Source: Azadirachta indica
Taxonomy: Eukaryota; Streptophyta; Magnoliopsida; Sapindales; Meliaceae
Length of the DNA: 64,000 bases
Assembly: GCA_022749755.1 (NCBI GenBank)
Contig: CM040453.1
Span: 14,579,368 to 14,643,367, forward strand
Direction of reading: 5' to 3'
Part shown: positions 25,221 through 36,234 of the stretch, piece by piece
How positions within the stretch are numbered: position 1 is the first letter of the stretch
How the letters are laid out: every line of letters starts with the position of its first letter
Made by a program: the position numbers and the translations under genes
Notes under the pieces: model-generated
What the model was told of the DNA's origin: nothing
Seen by the model: only the letters and a program-made list of their open reading frames with translations
The model's database searches: none

Positions 25221-26738
25221 ATATCCAAATGGATTAAATCAAATAAAGCATGAGAGAGAGAGTCACTGTTATTAAAAGGTAGAGCTACGTTTTGAAAAAT
25301 GACATGATACATAATCAACTTTGTCATGAGAAATAGTACCTAAAATGCCACCAGAGGCTAACGAATAAAGATGACCAAGTGATATATAACCCAATCGAGA
25401 ATGTCAAAGACTCAAAGATGAGGCAAAAGTTGTAAAAACAGCAGACTGAGGAATAGAGTGATAAATAGAGATGAAAGATGAGACTGACGAGCTTAAACTG
25501 ACATCTAACTTTATGACTTACCTTGAGCGTCTGACCTATTTTTAGATTCTACACGTAACAAGTAGAAGTAGTGAAAAGAATGTGAAGACTAAGATCCCAC
25601 AATTGATCAATAAATGAAAGGTTAATAATGAGATTGGAGATAAGAAAAGTATCAGAGACTGATAAATTGGATAATATCACATAACTTGAATGACTGACAA
25701 GTATGGTAAATCCATTTGCATTATGAATAATTGATAAATTAGAGAGATTAAATTTGGACCAAAAAATGGTAAAATATACAATCTTATGATTACAACATGC
25801 AAAATCAAAATACCATAAAAATCTACATGAGGTGTTTGATAGAGTGGAAACAAAAGAATTACCACATTTTTGCATAAGTCAATGAAGAAGAGATTTTAGA
25901 TCATCCTCTATAAGCGATGCAGAGGTATAAGAGGCTACACTGTATCTAAAGCAGTATTATCAGCAACAGCAGATAATTGTTGCGAATTCTTTTGTTTCCT
26001 TCTTGGATAGTTTTTGGCAAAATGCTTGGGATTGATTTGTCGTAAGACAATTGAGAACCCAATGTCCATTACTTTTACAATGTTTGCAAAATAATTTATT
26101 CTGAAATGGTGATGGTCTGGCTATATCAATAATTTCTGTGAGAGACTTTTCAAAAATGGAGAGCAGAAGTTGACTGGAGGTTGATCAAAGATTCAAGTGG
26201 CTGGAGAAGACAAATAGAGACGATGATTAGGACGCTCAGTTAGTGTTGAGTCGATTGATGTCGACGATGACGATGGATACGTCGCAAAGTTGCCGAATCA
26301 GAGACGGAAAGTTCGAATCGGTTGTGTTCTTAGTCAGCAATAAAGAACTGTGTGTGAGAAGAAACAGAGAACACAAATAAATAGATCAAAGGCTGTTGAA
26401 TCTTCAGGTACAGGCGATGACGGAAGACTTGCCAGCATTAAGGAGATCGGAGACCCAGATTTCCAAAATGAAGATGCTTTCGATCTAGTAGAATCAGCAG
26501 GCGTTGGAGGATGTGGTGGCCACAGATTGGTCGGCAGGCGGCTTCTGAAGCTTTTGGAGTCAGCGATGTCGCAATCGGCGCTAATGGAGGTGGCGAGTGT
26601 ATTACACACGCACTATTAGCTGTGGCGCGTGCTCTTCACGCGCGGTTATCGGCGGTGGATAGTGAACCTGCTAGAGAAGACGTCGGAAAGTGGAGAAAAT
26701 AAGCTGGAAAATATCAGAGTTTCATGGGTTTGATACCA

Positions 26739-26914
26739 TGTTATAATTGATGAAGAAATAAGTTGTATTTCTCGAATTTCACTTGTTACATTAAATCTAT
26801 ACATTTACTTAAAATAGTGACTATTACAACTAATAACTACTAGGGATAATCTACCCTATAACTACATTAAACACATTTTCTCAACTAACTATGTGAAATA
26901 CATCAATACTAACA
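26739..26914 (-). repeat. 5' LTR of Copia element B
   Basis: 176-bp partner of 22973-23138, bounded by TG and CA on the + strand. The strip just inside it (26380-26700) is unusually GC-rich for this window. Confidence 0.78.
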
Positions 26915-27687
26915 ATAACTTTAATTTTATGCTTGACCACAGCTATAAACTCCATCTTAGACTATTAAATCCGATTATTTATCAAGTTGTTGTACTGAAC
27001 TGTTTGGCTGATACCCAAAAAAGTCAAAACGAATATAAGAAGACTCCATATATAAACTTTTTTTGTTTCTAATATCATCTTTTTCTTGATTGTTTCATCC
27101 ATAATTTTTTCAATTTTATTCAGTCACATACAAACAGGAAGAAAAATTTCAATTACAAACTATTAATAGTGTCAAAACAAATTTTCGGTAGAATATTCAG
27201 ATAAAGAAAGAATCCTATGCTTTATATATGAATTTTTTTCTTAATTCCTAGACATTTCTAAGGCTGGTTTCTAAAGTAAGACTAATTATGATATAATTAT
27301 AAGAAAATACAAAATAATGTCAGAGGATTTAAATATAAGTGACATTCAAATTTTACATATAAATTTGGCAGAAGAGTCTGGATATGGGTGGTTAATTTCT
27401 TTTACAAATTGAGAAACAAAAGTTGTATGAAAGTCGCTGGAGGAGCTCTAATTCGGCCATGCATGACATCAAACGACGTGTCATTCAATATGAAATAAAA
27501 TCAAAGAAACCGTTTAATGGGAAAGGAAATGAACTCAGTAGTTTATAAATATATAAGGTAAATACAATTACCAAATATCCTCGTATTTTAGGATCTGATA
27601 TTTTATTCACGTCTGAAGTTGGTATATAATAGAAATTAATTAAATACTTAAAAGGAACATAAATAGATAATCAAGAGCCTGGAAAAC

Positions 27688-29113
27688 CTAGGCGCAAGTA
27701 GCCGGGATCTGCTTTCCAACGAGAATTGGTTTGACATTGGAACAAGAAGATGTTGCAGGACCCTTATCTTTAAGGCCATTGTACACCAAGTTTACGTCTC
27801 CAATCTCAACATTTTTGCATGGAGTCTCTTGACTACACACAAGACTTACTGCAACCTTGGTGGAAGAAGTTCCTCGGATGTTCCTAAAACTCACATTGCT
27901 GATTTTCACCCGGGAAGGAACCTGTAAGAAAAATGTTTGATTAGTTAATTGCTTGGAAAAGTTGTCGAGCAATTAATTACAGTGCATGTTTATGTACCTT
28001 TATGTTACAGGAACTATATGGGCAGTACTGTTGATCAATAACGATTGGATTTTCAACATTGTTCATGACAAGGTCTTCGAATGTGAAGTTGGAAGCGATT
28101 CCGGGTTGGGAATCAGGCCAAGTTTTGATTCTGACACCATTGGTTGTGTCTGTGAAGGTGCAATTTCTCACTATCAATCCAACGACATCTTCCTCATTTT
28201 CATATTTTCCTAGGCTGCCGACGCTGATCCCATGTCCCGGTCCGCACAGTACATTGGAGACTAAGATGTTTTGACTGCCTTGACCAAGAGACACACAGTC
28301 ATCACCGGTAGCTATCACCGAATGTGATATCACAACACCACTTGATCTTCCGATATGAATTCCGTCAGTGTTTGGACTATCCTTGTGTGCTGAGATTTTA
28401 ATATTATCTAGATTCAAGTTGTGGCAACCCAAAATGTTGATGTGGAAATATTTACTATCAACAGATTGTATTTCGGAAATTGTAGAGTCGTTCAAGAAAC
28501 TGAATCGTATAGACTATACAACAACAAAGAGAAACAATTATTTAGGCGAGAAAATGATATTATGAGATAAAATCATCAGCTGCCAAGGATAAGTTAACAC
28601 TTAATCCTGTTTTCCTAAACATTCAATGTTGTGAAAAAATGGAGCATGGTTAACAAGACTTACAACAGGAAGCTTGCAATCCGAATTCTTATGGCAGTGG
28701 TTTTCTGGCCATGCGGTTTGGCCTTGGCCATGGAATGTTCCCTTTCCTGTAAGAGCGAAGTTCCTGAGGTATTGAAAGGTAATCCAACTTTCTTTATTTT
28801 CTAGTTTCGATAAGCCTGGGGGTGCCTGGACAAATCCGTCAAGTTGAAAGGAAATTGGAGCTTTACATGGACCTTTAAATGCGACAAACTTCACTAAATA
28901 TTTTCCCGGTGGAACCAATACTTTGCTGTTGCTATTCCAATTACAAGCTTCTCTCCAAGCACTGTCAAATGCCTTACTGTCATCGGCAATGCCGTCTGCC
29001 CTTGCACCAAAGTCTTTTACGTTAAAAACTCTGTCTGCAGCGTGGATATTTCTGGCCAAAGTAAATAAGAGGATTATGGAAAATACTTTCTGGAAGTAAA
29101 ACCGTACACCCAT
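27688..29113 (-). CDS. exopolygalacturonase-like GH28 enzyme, three exons
   Basis: Glycoside hydrolase family 28 enzyme, expected to cleave alpha-1,4 galacturonan of pectin in the cell wall. Exons: 28664-29113, 27998-28513 and 27688-27921. Introns of 150 and 76 bp have GT-AG ends, and the frame joins exactly (150 + 172 + 77 codons, 399 aa). Residues 1-25 form a secretion signal (hydrophobic core IILLFTLA, then HA-A). Catalytic blocks: NTD at 198-200, the aspartate pair in GDDC at 221-222, GHG at 243-245 and RIK at 278-280; all are intact. The GKGTFHGQGQ and LENKESWITF blocks resemble pollen-type exopolygalacturonases. It sits in the duplicated 3.2-kb unit; the paralog at 34482 is dead. Alternative activity within GH28 is possible. 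Confidence 0.94.
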
Positions 29114-29211
29114 TTTGACTTCAGTGAAGTGAATTAACTTTGATAAGTAATTTTTCGCCCTCCAATTTGCTTTAGATTTTTGCTAATGGTATATGAGTGC
29201 ATTGTGGAGGG

Positions 29212-29218
29212 ATTTATA
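29212..29218 (-). promoter_or_regulatory. putative TATA box of the polygalacturonase gene
   Basis: Minus-strand TATAAAT about 100 nt upstream of the ATG at 29113. The same TATA and its surroundings are kept in the duplicate (36019-36025), which supports it being part of the ancestral promoter. Confidence 0.55.
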
Positions 29219-29695
29219 AAGTAGTGAGCGTTAAGTTCGTCCACTAATTATGTAACTTCCTTTAAGAAATTTAGGCTTTAAACAAAACTAAAGGCTTGTT
29301 TTAGCATGATTTCTGTAGTAACTACCTTTGGGAGTACAAAGTTGGACAAGCGGTCTTGGCATAAACACATCACAATATCTTTAAAAAATAAAAAAATATA
29401 TTTTTGAGATAAATGTCTCACATTTCATAGATTGCTTTTACATGAACTTATCACGAGGTCTGAAAATAATTATATCATATATTTATGATATAAAATTAGC
29501 ACCATTTCATGAAATTGGGTCCGTGCTTGATTTCTATTCTTTAGATAAACATATATAATGGAAATAATTACCGATGCTTTGAACAAATAACCTGAAACTT
29601 TTCATTAACAATGCTTTCATCACAATATGTACAAGAATATCTTAAGTAGAGTATATATAGAAAATAATCTTTATAGTTGCTAGAGTACAATTCAA

Positions 29696-29945
29696 ATCTA
29701 AATGGCTCAAGATGGGTGATAGGAAATGGTGATGTGGTTAACTTTTGGTTCGATTTTTGGTTGGACAAACCAATTTTATTCCTGGAGTTGTTTCCGAATT
29801 TAGTATTGAATTGCAAGCTAGCTGATGTGATCTGAAATGGATCTTGGAGGATACCACTTAAAGTTTTCAATCCTTTTCATCATCTAGAAATTGAAATCTC
29901 GTCTATCCTACTTCTTAAAAGTCTTTCCTCTGATAGACTTGTGTG
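29696..29945 (+). pseudogene. LINE open-reading-frame fragment (zf-RVT region)
   Basis: A + strand frame reads WVIGNGDVVNFWFDFWLD, the hallmark found between reverse transcriptase and RNase H in plant LINE ORF2 proteins. It continues for about 60 codons with stops at the position after KLADVI and at the end. It begins exactly where homology between the two polygalacturonase duplication units stops. Confidence 0.8.
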
Positions 29946-30797
29946 AATTTATTCTAGAGATAGAGTTTTAACTTTAAATTAAATGTAATATAGTGCAATA
30001 TCTTTAGTGTTGTGTTGTATTGGACAATAGATAATGAATATATAAAATATATTATCTTATTTATTTTTATTTTATTATTAATTTATAACTAATATCGTAA
30101 TATTTTATATTTTATTATTTAGATTAATTAAATAATTAAAAAAGTAAAATTTTTATTAACAACTAACTACTACTAGAATCTAGCATTCGCCAACAGTTAA
30201 TTGAGACCGAAATGTGTAGCATCTAATTGCTATTTTTATTAAATTTTCTTCTTTTTTAAAGATAAAACAATTATTTCACTAAATTTTAATTTTTTTTCTC
30301 ATCTCTCTCGTCCAATTATTCCATTTCTTGTTTTAAGATGTATACTGATGGTTGTTTTTTAAAGAATTGAAGGATTTAATTTTTTACTTATGAGAATTAT
30401 TTTCTGACATGCTACAATATTATACACTTGTTATTTGTGGGTAAAATAAAATATAAAATTGATAGATATTATTTAAAGACTGTCTTGACAAAGAGTGTAC
30501 ATATGTAAAAGGGTGATGATGTTTATAAAAGTTTTACGATGGCTTAAACTTGATTTTCAATTTTGTATTTTATTTGTTCTAATCCTAGTAAACTTGGAAA
30601 CCTACTTCCTTTTTAATTGTTACTTCCTTTTTAATTGTTAAACTCATATTTGTAATAAGTAAATAACTGAATAAAGTTAGAAGGCTGATCTTTAGTTAAT
30701 TTTCTTTTTCAATGAAGAGAACATAACCACATAATGTAATTGAATAAGTATACAATTATTACATAACAAATATACACATGAAAATCTTACAAATTAG
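29946..30797. other. AT-rich spacer with a short tandem duplication
   Basis: No gene. An 18-bp unit (ACTTCCTTTTTAATTGTT) occurs twice in a row at about 30604-30639. Confidence 0.4.
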
Positions 30798-30941
30798 TTA
30801 AGCATTGGCAACAGCCTTAGTCTCAAGACTAAATCCAAAGGGGAAGAGTGGATTAAAATTTTTACCACAAGCATTCTTGGGTAATTGATCAACTCCTTTC
30901 AACCAAGTTCTAGCCAACTTCCCTGTGAATGGGCACTTGAA
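30798..30941 (-). pseudogene. C-terminal fragment of a GH3 beta-glucan exohydrolase gene
   Basis: Minus-strand stretch of 47 codons plus stop with PFTGKLARTWLKGVDQLP and LFPFGFSLET, the C-terminal signature of plant glycoside hydrolase family 3 exohydrolases (usual form FTGKLPRTW...DPLFPFGFGL). The rest of the gene is absent upstream, so it is a captured or left-over terminal exon. It lies just outside copy 2 of the polygalacturonase unit. Confidence 0.75.
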
Positions 30942-31247
30942 AACTATTATATATTTATTGTTTGCAGAGGGGACAAATAACCATAATTGTGATGGTAGGA
31001 TGAAAACAATTGAAGATTTAAAAAATTCTATATTATTTGTAGTAATATTAATTTATCCTATAAATTTTGAATTATGTACAAATAACTTCTAAAAACTCCT
31101 ATTATTATTTGTATCTCAAAGTTTAATTTTTCAATGAAATATCTCATGTGCTGCAATTGATTTAAATGTAATTACTACTACTATAAAAAAAAAATTTACA
31201 AAAAGCTAAATAGATGCACAAGACAAGGCTTGTGTGGTGAAAACTAA

Positions 31248-31490
31248 ACCCTAGATATTAATAGGTTTCGATGTTGTATATAGTGAAAGAAAACGAAAGG
31301 CTACTACTATATTATATTATAAGGATACATATACAAGTACAGGTAAATGGAGAGTGAATTAATGGCCACCATTACAGCCTAGACTAAAGGAAGACTACAA
31401 AAGGAGAATTATACAAGCTGCAAAATATAATACAATATTAATATTATACAATGAAGAGCATTAATGAATGGTAATATTCTTTTCTAATAG
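31248..31490. mobile_element. unclassified insertion of about 245 bp in copy 2
   Basis: Homology to copy 1 breaks after a TAAAC shared by both copies and resumes at AGATGTGGCAG. The extra sequence has no coding capacity. TAATAG occurs near both junctions and may be a target duplication, but the left edge does not align cleanly with copy 1. Confidence 0.4.
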
Positions 31491-32333
31491 ATGTGGCAGA
31501 TTGTGAGTGGATTTTCTACCAATCAAGTTGTTAGCATGAGAGAAAACTTTATTAATTGTTGCTTTCACACCTCCTGTCATGAAATCTCACTTCATCTTTA
31601 ACTTTTAAGACTTCTAGAAATTGAAATAACCACAGTTGTCTTACATATTATCCCTTGAAATAGACATACAAATTTTAGGATTTTTGTAATTTCTCTAAAA
31701 TATCAATAATAGTGTGCTTTGACCACAGCTAAAAACCTTATCTTAGACTTTTTTAAATTAATCCCATTATGTATTAAGTTGTTGTAATGAATTGTTTGGC
31801 TAATACCCATAAAAGTCACAATGAATCGAAGAAGATTCCAATATAAAGTTTTTATATATTCTTGATATCAGCATTTTCCTGATTGTCTCGTCCCATCAGT
31901 TTCTTAATTTTATTCAATCACGTCTGAATACGAAGAAAAATTTCAATCACAAACATTCGGTAGAATATTCAGTTAAGGAAAGAATCCTGAGCTTTACTTG
32001 CAAATTTTTTTTCTTTTCTCTCTAATTCCTAGACATTTGTAAGTCTGGTTTCTTAATTGAAAGAAATTATGATGTGATAATAAGAAAAATGCATAATAAT
32101 TACAGAAGATTTAAATCTAAGTGACAATCTAACTGTACATATAAATTTGGCAGAAGAGTTTGGATATGGTGGTTAATTTCTTTCGCAAATTAAGAAACCC
32201 AATTTACAAGAAAGTTATTAGGGGAGCTCTAATTTGGCCATGCATCACTTTAAACGACGTACGTACATGTCGTTCAGTACGAAACAAAAGCAAAAACTGT
32301 TGAATGAGAGAGAAAATGAACGACAACTCAGTA

Positions 32334-32384
32334 TATATTTTTTTTTTTAAAAGCAAGCCAAAGAAGGCAAGATTTATTGAATAA
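32334..32384 (-). mobile_element. 51-bp LINE tail with 12-bp target duplication
   Basis: GACAACTCAGTA occurs at 32322-32333 and again at 32385-32396 and is present once in the ancestral context. Between the copies lies a minus-strand tail, AAATCTTGCC...TTTGGCTTGC, followed by a poly(A) run (poly-T on the + strand at 32338-32348). This is the signature of target-primed reverse transcription with extreme 5' truncation. Confidence 0.75.
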
Positions 32385-32457
32385 GACAACTCAGTAATTT
32401 ATAAGTAAGGTAAATCCAATTAGCAAATATCATCGTACGTGTACGACATGATATTTT

Positions 32458-33080
32458 TATGGATGGCAAAATTTTCTAAGACACCCCAAACCCATGGAGA
32501 TCTACTTCCAACGGGAGAGAATTTAGATAAATTTTGAGGTATGGGCGAAAAATGGAGAAAAATTAATTTCCAATTATTAATGGAACAGGGATTAGTTTAC
32601 TTCTTTTCACCCTACCCCTATCCCATTTCTCAATAAAACATAATATAAATATATTATAATTTATAAATTAAATTTTATATATGTAAATATAATTTTATAT
32701 TATAATTTTTAAAATTATATATTATAATTAAATGTAATTAGTAATAAAAAAATTATGGACTCATGAATTAATGTTATAAAAAATAGAATATACAAATAAA
32801 AAGTAAAAGATTAAAAATTAAAAAGATCCTATATTGTGTTTTCAATATTATATTAATAATATTTTTTATTTAAATTAATTAAATTCTTATATTATTAAAA
32901 TTAATTTATAAAAATAATTTAAAATGGGGAATTTATATGGGGATGGGAAACTCATTCCCGGTGCGGGGATTCTCCATCCCCATCCCATTAAATGTAGTGG
33001 GGAATGAGGATTAAAATAAAAAATGGGGTGGGGAATGCAGTATACCTCCCCACCCCCACCCCGCCCTATTGCCGTCCCTA
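32458..33080. mobile_element. hAT-type MITE with perfect 8-bp target duplication
   Basis: 623-bp non-coding insertion. GATATTTT flanks it on both sides (32450-32457 and 33081-33088) and occurs once at the matching site in copy 1 (27597-27604). The ends are inverted repeats: TATGGATGGCAA on the left against the complement of TTGCCGTCCCTA on the right. The 8-bp duplication and the GGATGGCAA-type terminus are those of hAT elements. GGGGATGGGGA runs near 32940-33060 are typical of a widespread plant MITE. Confidence 0.88.
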
Positions 33081-33264
33081 GATATTTTATATACTTCTGA
33101 AGTTGGTGTACAATAATGGAAATTAATTAAATACTTAAAAAGAACATATATAGTGTTAGAAATGGATTTAGATAAAACTCAACTCAAAAGTTAACTTAAG
33201 AGATGAGGGTGTCCAATGGATATACAAGAGAGATAGCAGTCCAGTGCAATGACAATGTGAAAAC

Positions 33265-33857
33265 TGTCACGGCCTCACTCTCTTTACCCGTTTCAACCGT
33301 GTGGCGTTTAACAACTCCGCTCGTTAAATAAGCCTTCGACACTCGCAATGTGTTAAATCAAAAGTTTTATATGAAAGAGAGAAGAGTGAGCACAAAGAGT
33401 TTAAAGGAAGAGAACTTATATAATTCAAGTTTATTGCTTAATTGCTTAGTTTGGCCAAATAAGGTCTCACCTATTTATAGGAAAATTTACATACAATGGA
33501 CGGCCAAGATTGCACCTCACAATGCACTTTCGAGGGATAAAATTGACCTTTTAGAAAGATCTTAAAAAATATCTATACAATAGTCAAAAATGTAATACTA
33601 TTCTTACAATTCTAGAACTTAGGCTCATTGGGTCATCATTTTAGAAGTTGAACTAATACTGGGCTTTATATACAACTATACTAATAAGGAAGAATGCATA
33701 TATCCTTGGCCCAAATGGTTCATTATCCATTCAATTCGGTCTACCAAGGAGTCATCTTGTCAAAATTCTCACGCTCACTTGTTTCGGATTTTCCCTCACG
33801 CAAGTACTGCCCGTACAAAGTTTCAGCCACGGGTTACTGTTCACGTGGGGCATGACA
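33265..33857 (-). repeat. LTR of a Ty3/gypsy chromovirus, nested
   Basis: 593 bp beginning TGTCACGGCC and ending GGGGCATGACA on the + strand, that is TGTCA...TGACA. It directly follows the C-terminal chromodomain remnant on the minus strand, with the GGGGAGGATGTCA junction typical of chromovirus 3' LTRs. The second LTR is absent. Confidence 0.72.
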
Positions 33858-34250
33858 TCCTCCCCTATCTAAATGTGCGATGTCCTTGTTGCGTCTTCCT
33901 CACTGAACCTCCTTATATGCTCTTGGAATTGCTATAACGCATCTTCATTTTCTTACGTAACCTTGCTCTCGGACAATCCCTTCCACTTGACGAAGTATTC
34001 CATATAGTTTGGCACCCCTTATTTTCGAACTCATCGATCAGTAAGGATGCACTCAAACTCCTTTTTTAAAGAGATTACCACAGTAGTTGTAACCCGTTTT
34101 GACTCCTCTCGGCTCGGGTCTTCCTTTTCCCCGTGATAAGACTTCAACATGCTGACATGGAAGACGAGTTAGATATTCAACTTTGGAGGAAATAGAACTC
34201 GATATAACACCTTACCCACTTAACGTGAAGGGTAGATCAGATGTGTGAGA
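33858..34250 (-). pseudogene. chromovirus integrase C-terminus with chromodomain, remnant
   Basis: Minus-strand reading around 33900-34080 shows the end of a Ty3-type polyprotein: an ILTDR spacer, then VPNYMEYFVKWKGLSE, the core of a chromodomain, then EDAL.QFQ.HI and ATRTS before a stop. In-frame stops replace conserved arginine and tryptophan positions, so it is dead. Confidence 0.78.
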
Positions 34251-34481
34251 AAATAAAGGAAAATTATATGCATGAGAAAGTAAAGAAACATAAAAATAAG
34301 GATCCCACCATTATCGGAGTGTCTAACTTTGATATTATATTAGAAATGAATTTAAGTAAAACTCAACTCAAAAGCTAGTTTAAGGGATAAGGGTGTCTAA
34401 TGGATATATAAGGGAGATAGTAGTTCAGTACAATGACAATGTGAGATGGTTAACATATAGAAAATCAAGAGCCTTGAAAAT

Positions 34482-35906
34482 TTAGGCGCAAGTGGCTAGG
34501 ATATGCTTTCCAACGAGAATTGGTTTGACATTGGAACAAGAAGATGTTGCAGGACCCTTATCTTCAAGGCCATTGTACACTAAGTTTATGTCTCCAATCT
34601 CAACATTTTTGCATGGAGTCTCTTGACTACACACAAGACTTATTCCAACTTTGGTGGAAGAAGTTCCTCGGATGTTCCTAAAACTCACATTGCTGATTTT
34701 CACCCGGGAAGGAACCTGTAAGAAAAAAGTTTGATTAGCTAGCTGCTTGGAAAAGTTGTCGAGCATCTAATTATAGCACATGTTTTTGTACCTTTATGTT
34801 ACAGGAACTATGTGGGCAGTATTGTTGATCAATGATGATTGGATTTTCAACATTGTTCACGACAAGGTCTTCAAATGTGAAATTGGAAGCGATTCCAAGT
34901 TGGGAATCATGCCAAGTTTTGATTCTAACACCATTGCTTGTGTCTGTGAAGGTGCAGTTTCACACTGTCAATCCAATGACATCTTCCTCATTTTTTTATT
35001 TTCCCAGGCTGCCGATGCTGATCCCATGTCCCGGTCCTCACATTACATTGGAGACTAAGATGTTTTGACTGCCATCACCTAGAGATATACAGTCATCCCC
35101 GGTGGCTATCACGGAATGTGATATCACGACACCACTTGATCTTCCGATATGAATTCCGTCAGTGTTTGGACTATCTTTTATGTGCTGAGATTTTAATGTT
35201 ATCCAGATTCAAGTTGTAACAAGCCAAAATGTTGATGTTGAAATATTTACTATCAACAGATTGTATTCCGGAAATTGTAGAGTCGTTCAAGAAACTGAAC
35301 CGTACAGACTACCAAACAACAAAACAAAAAACAATTGTTTAGGAAGAAAATCATACTATGAGATAAAATCATCAGTTGTCAAATATCAATTAACACTTAA
35401 TCTTATTTTCTGAAACATCCAATGTTGTTAAAAGATTGAGCATGGTTAGGAAGACTTACAATAGGAAGCTTACAATCCGAATTTTTATGGTAATTGTTTT
35501 CTGGCCATGCGGTTTGGCCTTGGCCATGGAATGTCCTGCTGCCTGTAAGGGTGAAGTTCCTAAGATATTGAAAGGTGATCTAGCTTTATTTATTCTTTCC
35601 CCATTAACCTTGGGGTGCCTGGACAAATCCGTCAAGTTGAAAGGAAAGTGGTGCCTTGCATGGACCTTGAAATACAACAAACTTCACTAAATATTTTCCC
35701 AGTGGAACCAATACTTTGCTGTTGCCATTCCAGTTGCAAGCTTCTCTCCAAGCACTATCAAATGCCTTTCTGTCATCCGTAATGCCATCTGCCATGGCAC
35801 CAAAGTCCTTCACATTGAAAACTCTGTCAGCAGCGTAGATATTTCTGGCGAAAGTAACTAATACGAGCATTGAAAATACTTTTTGGAAGTAAAAGCTTAA
35901 ACCCAT
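34482..35906 (-). pseudogene. polygalacturonase (GH28) pseudogene
   Basis: Tandem duplicate of the gene at 27688-29113 with the same three-exon layout: 35460-35906, 34792-35308 and 34482-34715. Splice sites look intact. Exon 1 has a 3-nt deletion and in-frame stops (35604-35606, 35586-35588 and 35580-35582). Exon 2 is 517 nt against 516 in the live copy because of a one-base insertion in the A-run before the SPNTDG motif (near 35175). It also has point nonsense changes at 35038-35040 (the cysteine of CGPGHG), 34996-34998 and 34960-34962. Exon 3 is uninterrupted. The signal-peptide region is preserved. Any product would end at about residue 100, before the catalytic domain. Confidence 0.93.
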
Positions 35907-36018
35907 TTTGACCCCCATGAAGTGAAAAAACTTCGATAATTAGGTAATTAGTTTTCCTTCTACAATCTACTTTAGATTTTTTTTTTTTTTTAATGGTAGA
36001 TGGATGCATTATGGAGGG

Positions 36019-36025
36019 ATTTATA
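36019..36025 (-). promoter_or_regulatory. conserved TATA box of the polygalacturonase pseudogene
   Basis: Minus-strand TATAAAT, same surroundings as 29212-29218 of the intact copy, so the promoter may still be recognised although the coding region is dead. Confidence 0.45.
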
Positions 36026-36234
36026 AAGTGTTGAGAGTGAAGCTCATCCACTAATTTTGTAACTTCCATTTAGAAATTTAGGCTTTAAACAAAACAAATA
36101 GCTTGTTTTAGCTTGATTTTGGGAGTAACTTCCTTGTAAGAAGTTGGATAAGCGATCTTCATAAACATATTACGATTTCTTGAAATAGATATATTAAATA
36201 GTTTTTACATAAACGTTTTACAAGGTCTTGAATT

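Larger units (their letters stand above)
22973..26914 (-). mobile_element. Copia LTR retrotransposon B with short LTRs
   Basis: Direct repeats of about 170 bp (22973-23138 and 26739-26914) flank 3.6 kb. The right LTR starts TGTTATAATTG, next to a TGGTATCA primer-binding site (complement at about 26726-26738). The left one starts TGTCATGATTG. Flanking pentamers are GTAAC and ATAAC, a target duplication with one difference. Minus-strand remnants run gag-pre-integrase (about 25550-25875), integrase core (24963-25220, with IDGSRFFIMFVDDYFSY and an RSDK block), reverse transcriptase scraps (about 23560-24130) and Copia RNase H (23159-23437, with FCDNYSTIQIAHN and YIEVEYHFV). All are broken by stops or shifts. 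It lies within copy 1 of the polygalacturonase duplication; copy 2 lacks it. Confidence 0.88.
22525..29695. repeat. segmental tandem duplication, copy 1
   Basis: Sequence starting near 22525 and ending near 29695 matches 31007-36775 in the same orientation, including promoter, exons, introns and flanks of a polygalacturonase gene. Removing the Copia element at 22973-26914 leaves 3.23 kb. Removing the insertions from copy 2 leaves 3.28 kb, so the two units were the same size. This copy carries the intact gene. A LINE fragment abuts its right edge. Confidence 0.85.
33154..34455 (-). mobile_element. small LTR element (TRIM-like) carrying a nested chromovirus remnant
   Basis: 1302-bp insertion flanked by TATAG on both sides (33149-33153 and 34456-34460); the empty site in copy 1 reads AATAG at 27661-27665. 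It begins TGTTAGAAATG and ends GTTAACA. About 105 bp at the left (33154-33260) match the right terminal repeat (about 34339-34455). A degenerate primer-binding site (complement of TGATATTA) lies inside the right repeat at about 34326-34338, so the right repeat is the 5' LTR on the minus strand. LTRs near 115 bp suggest a terminal-repeat retrotransposon in miniature. The interior is occupied by a piece of a Ty3-type chromovirus. Confidence 0.75.

Noticed and set aside
26334..26619. Overlapping frames on both strands as small genes
   Set aside because: They lie between the Copia B primer-binding site and gag, and both strands are open merely because the segment is GC-rich.
35436..35690. 84-codon + strand frame over the polygalacturonase pseudogene
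   Set aside because: It is the antisense of exon 1 of the pseudogene; the matching region in the live gene is coding on the minus strand.
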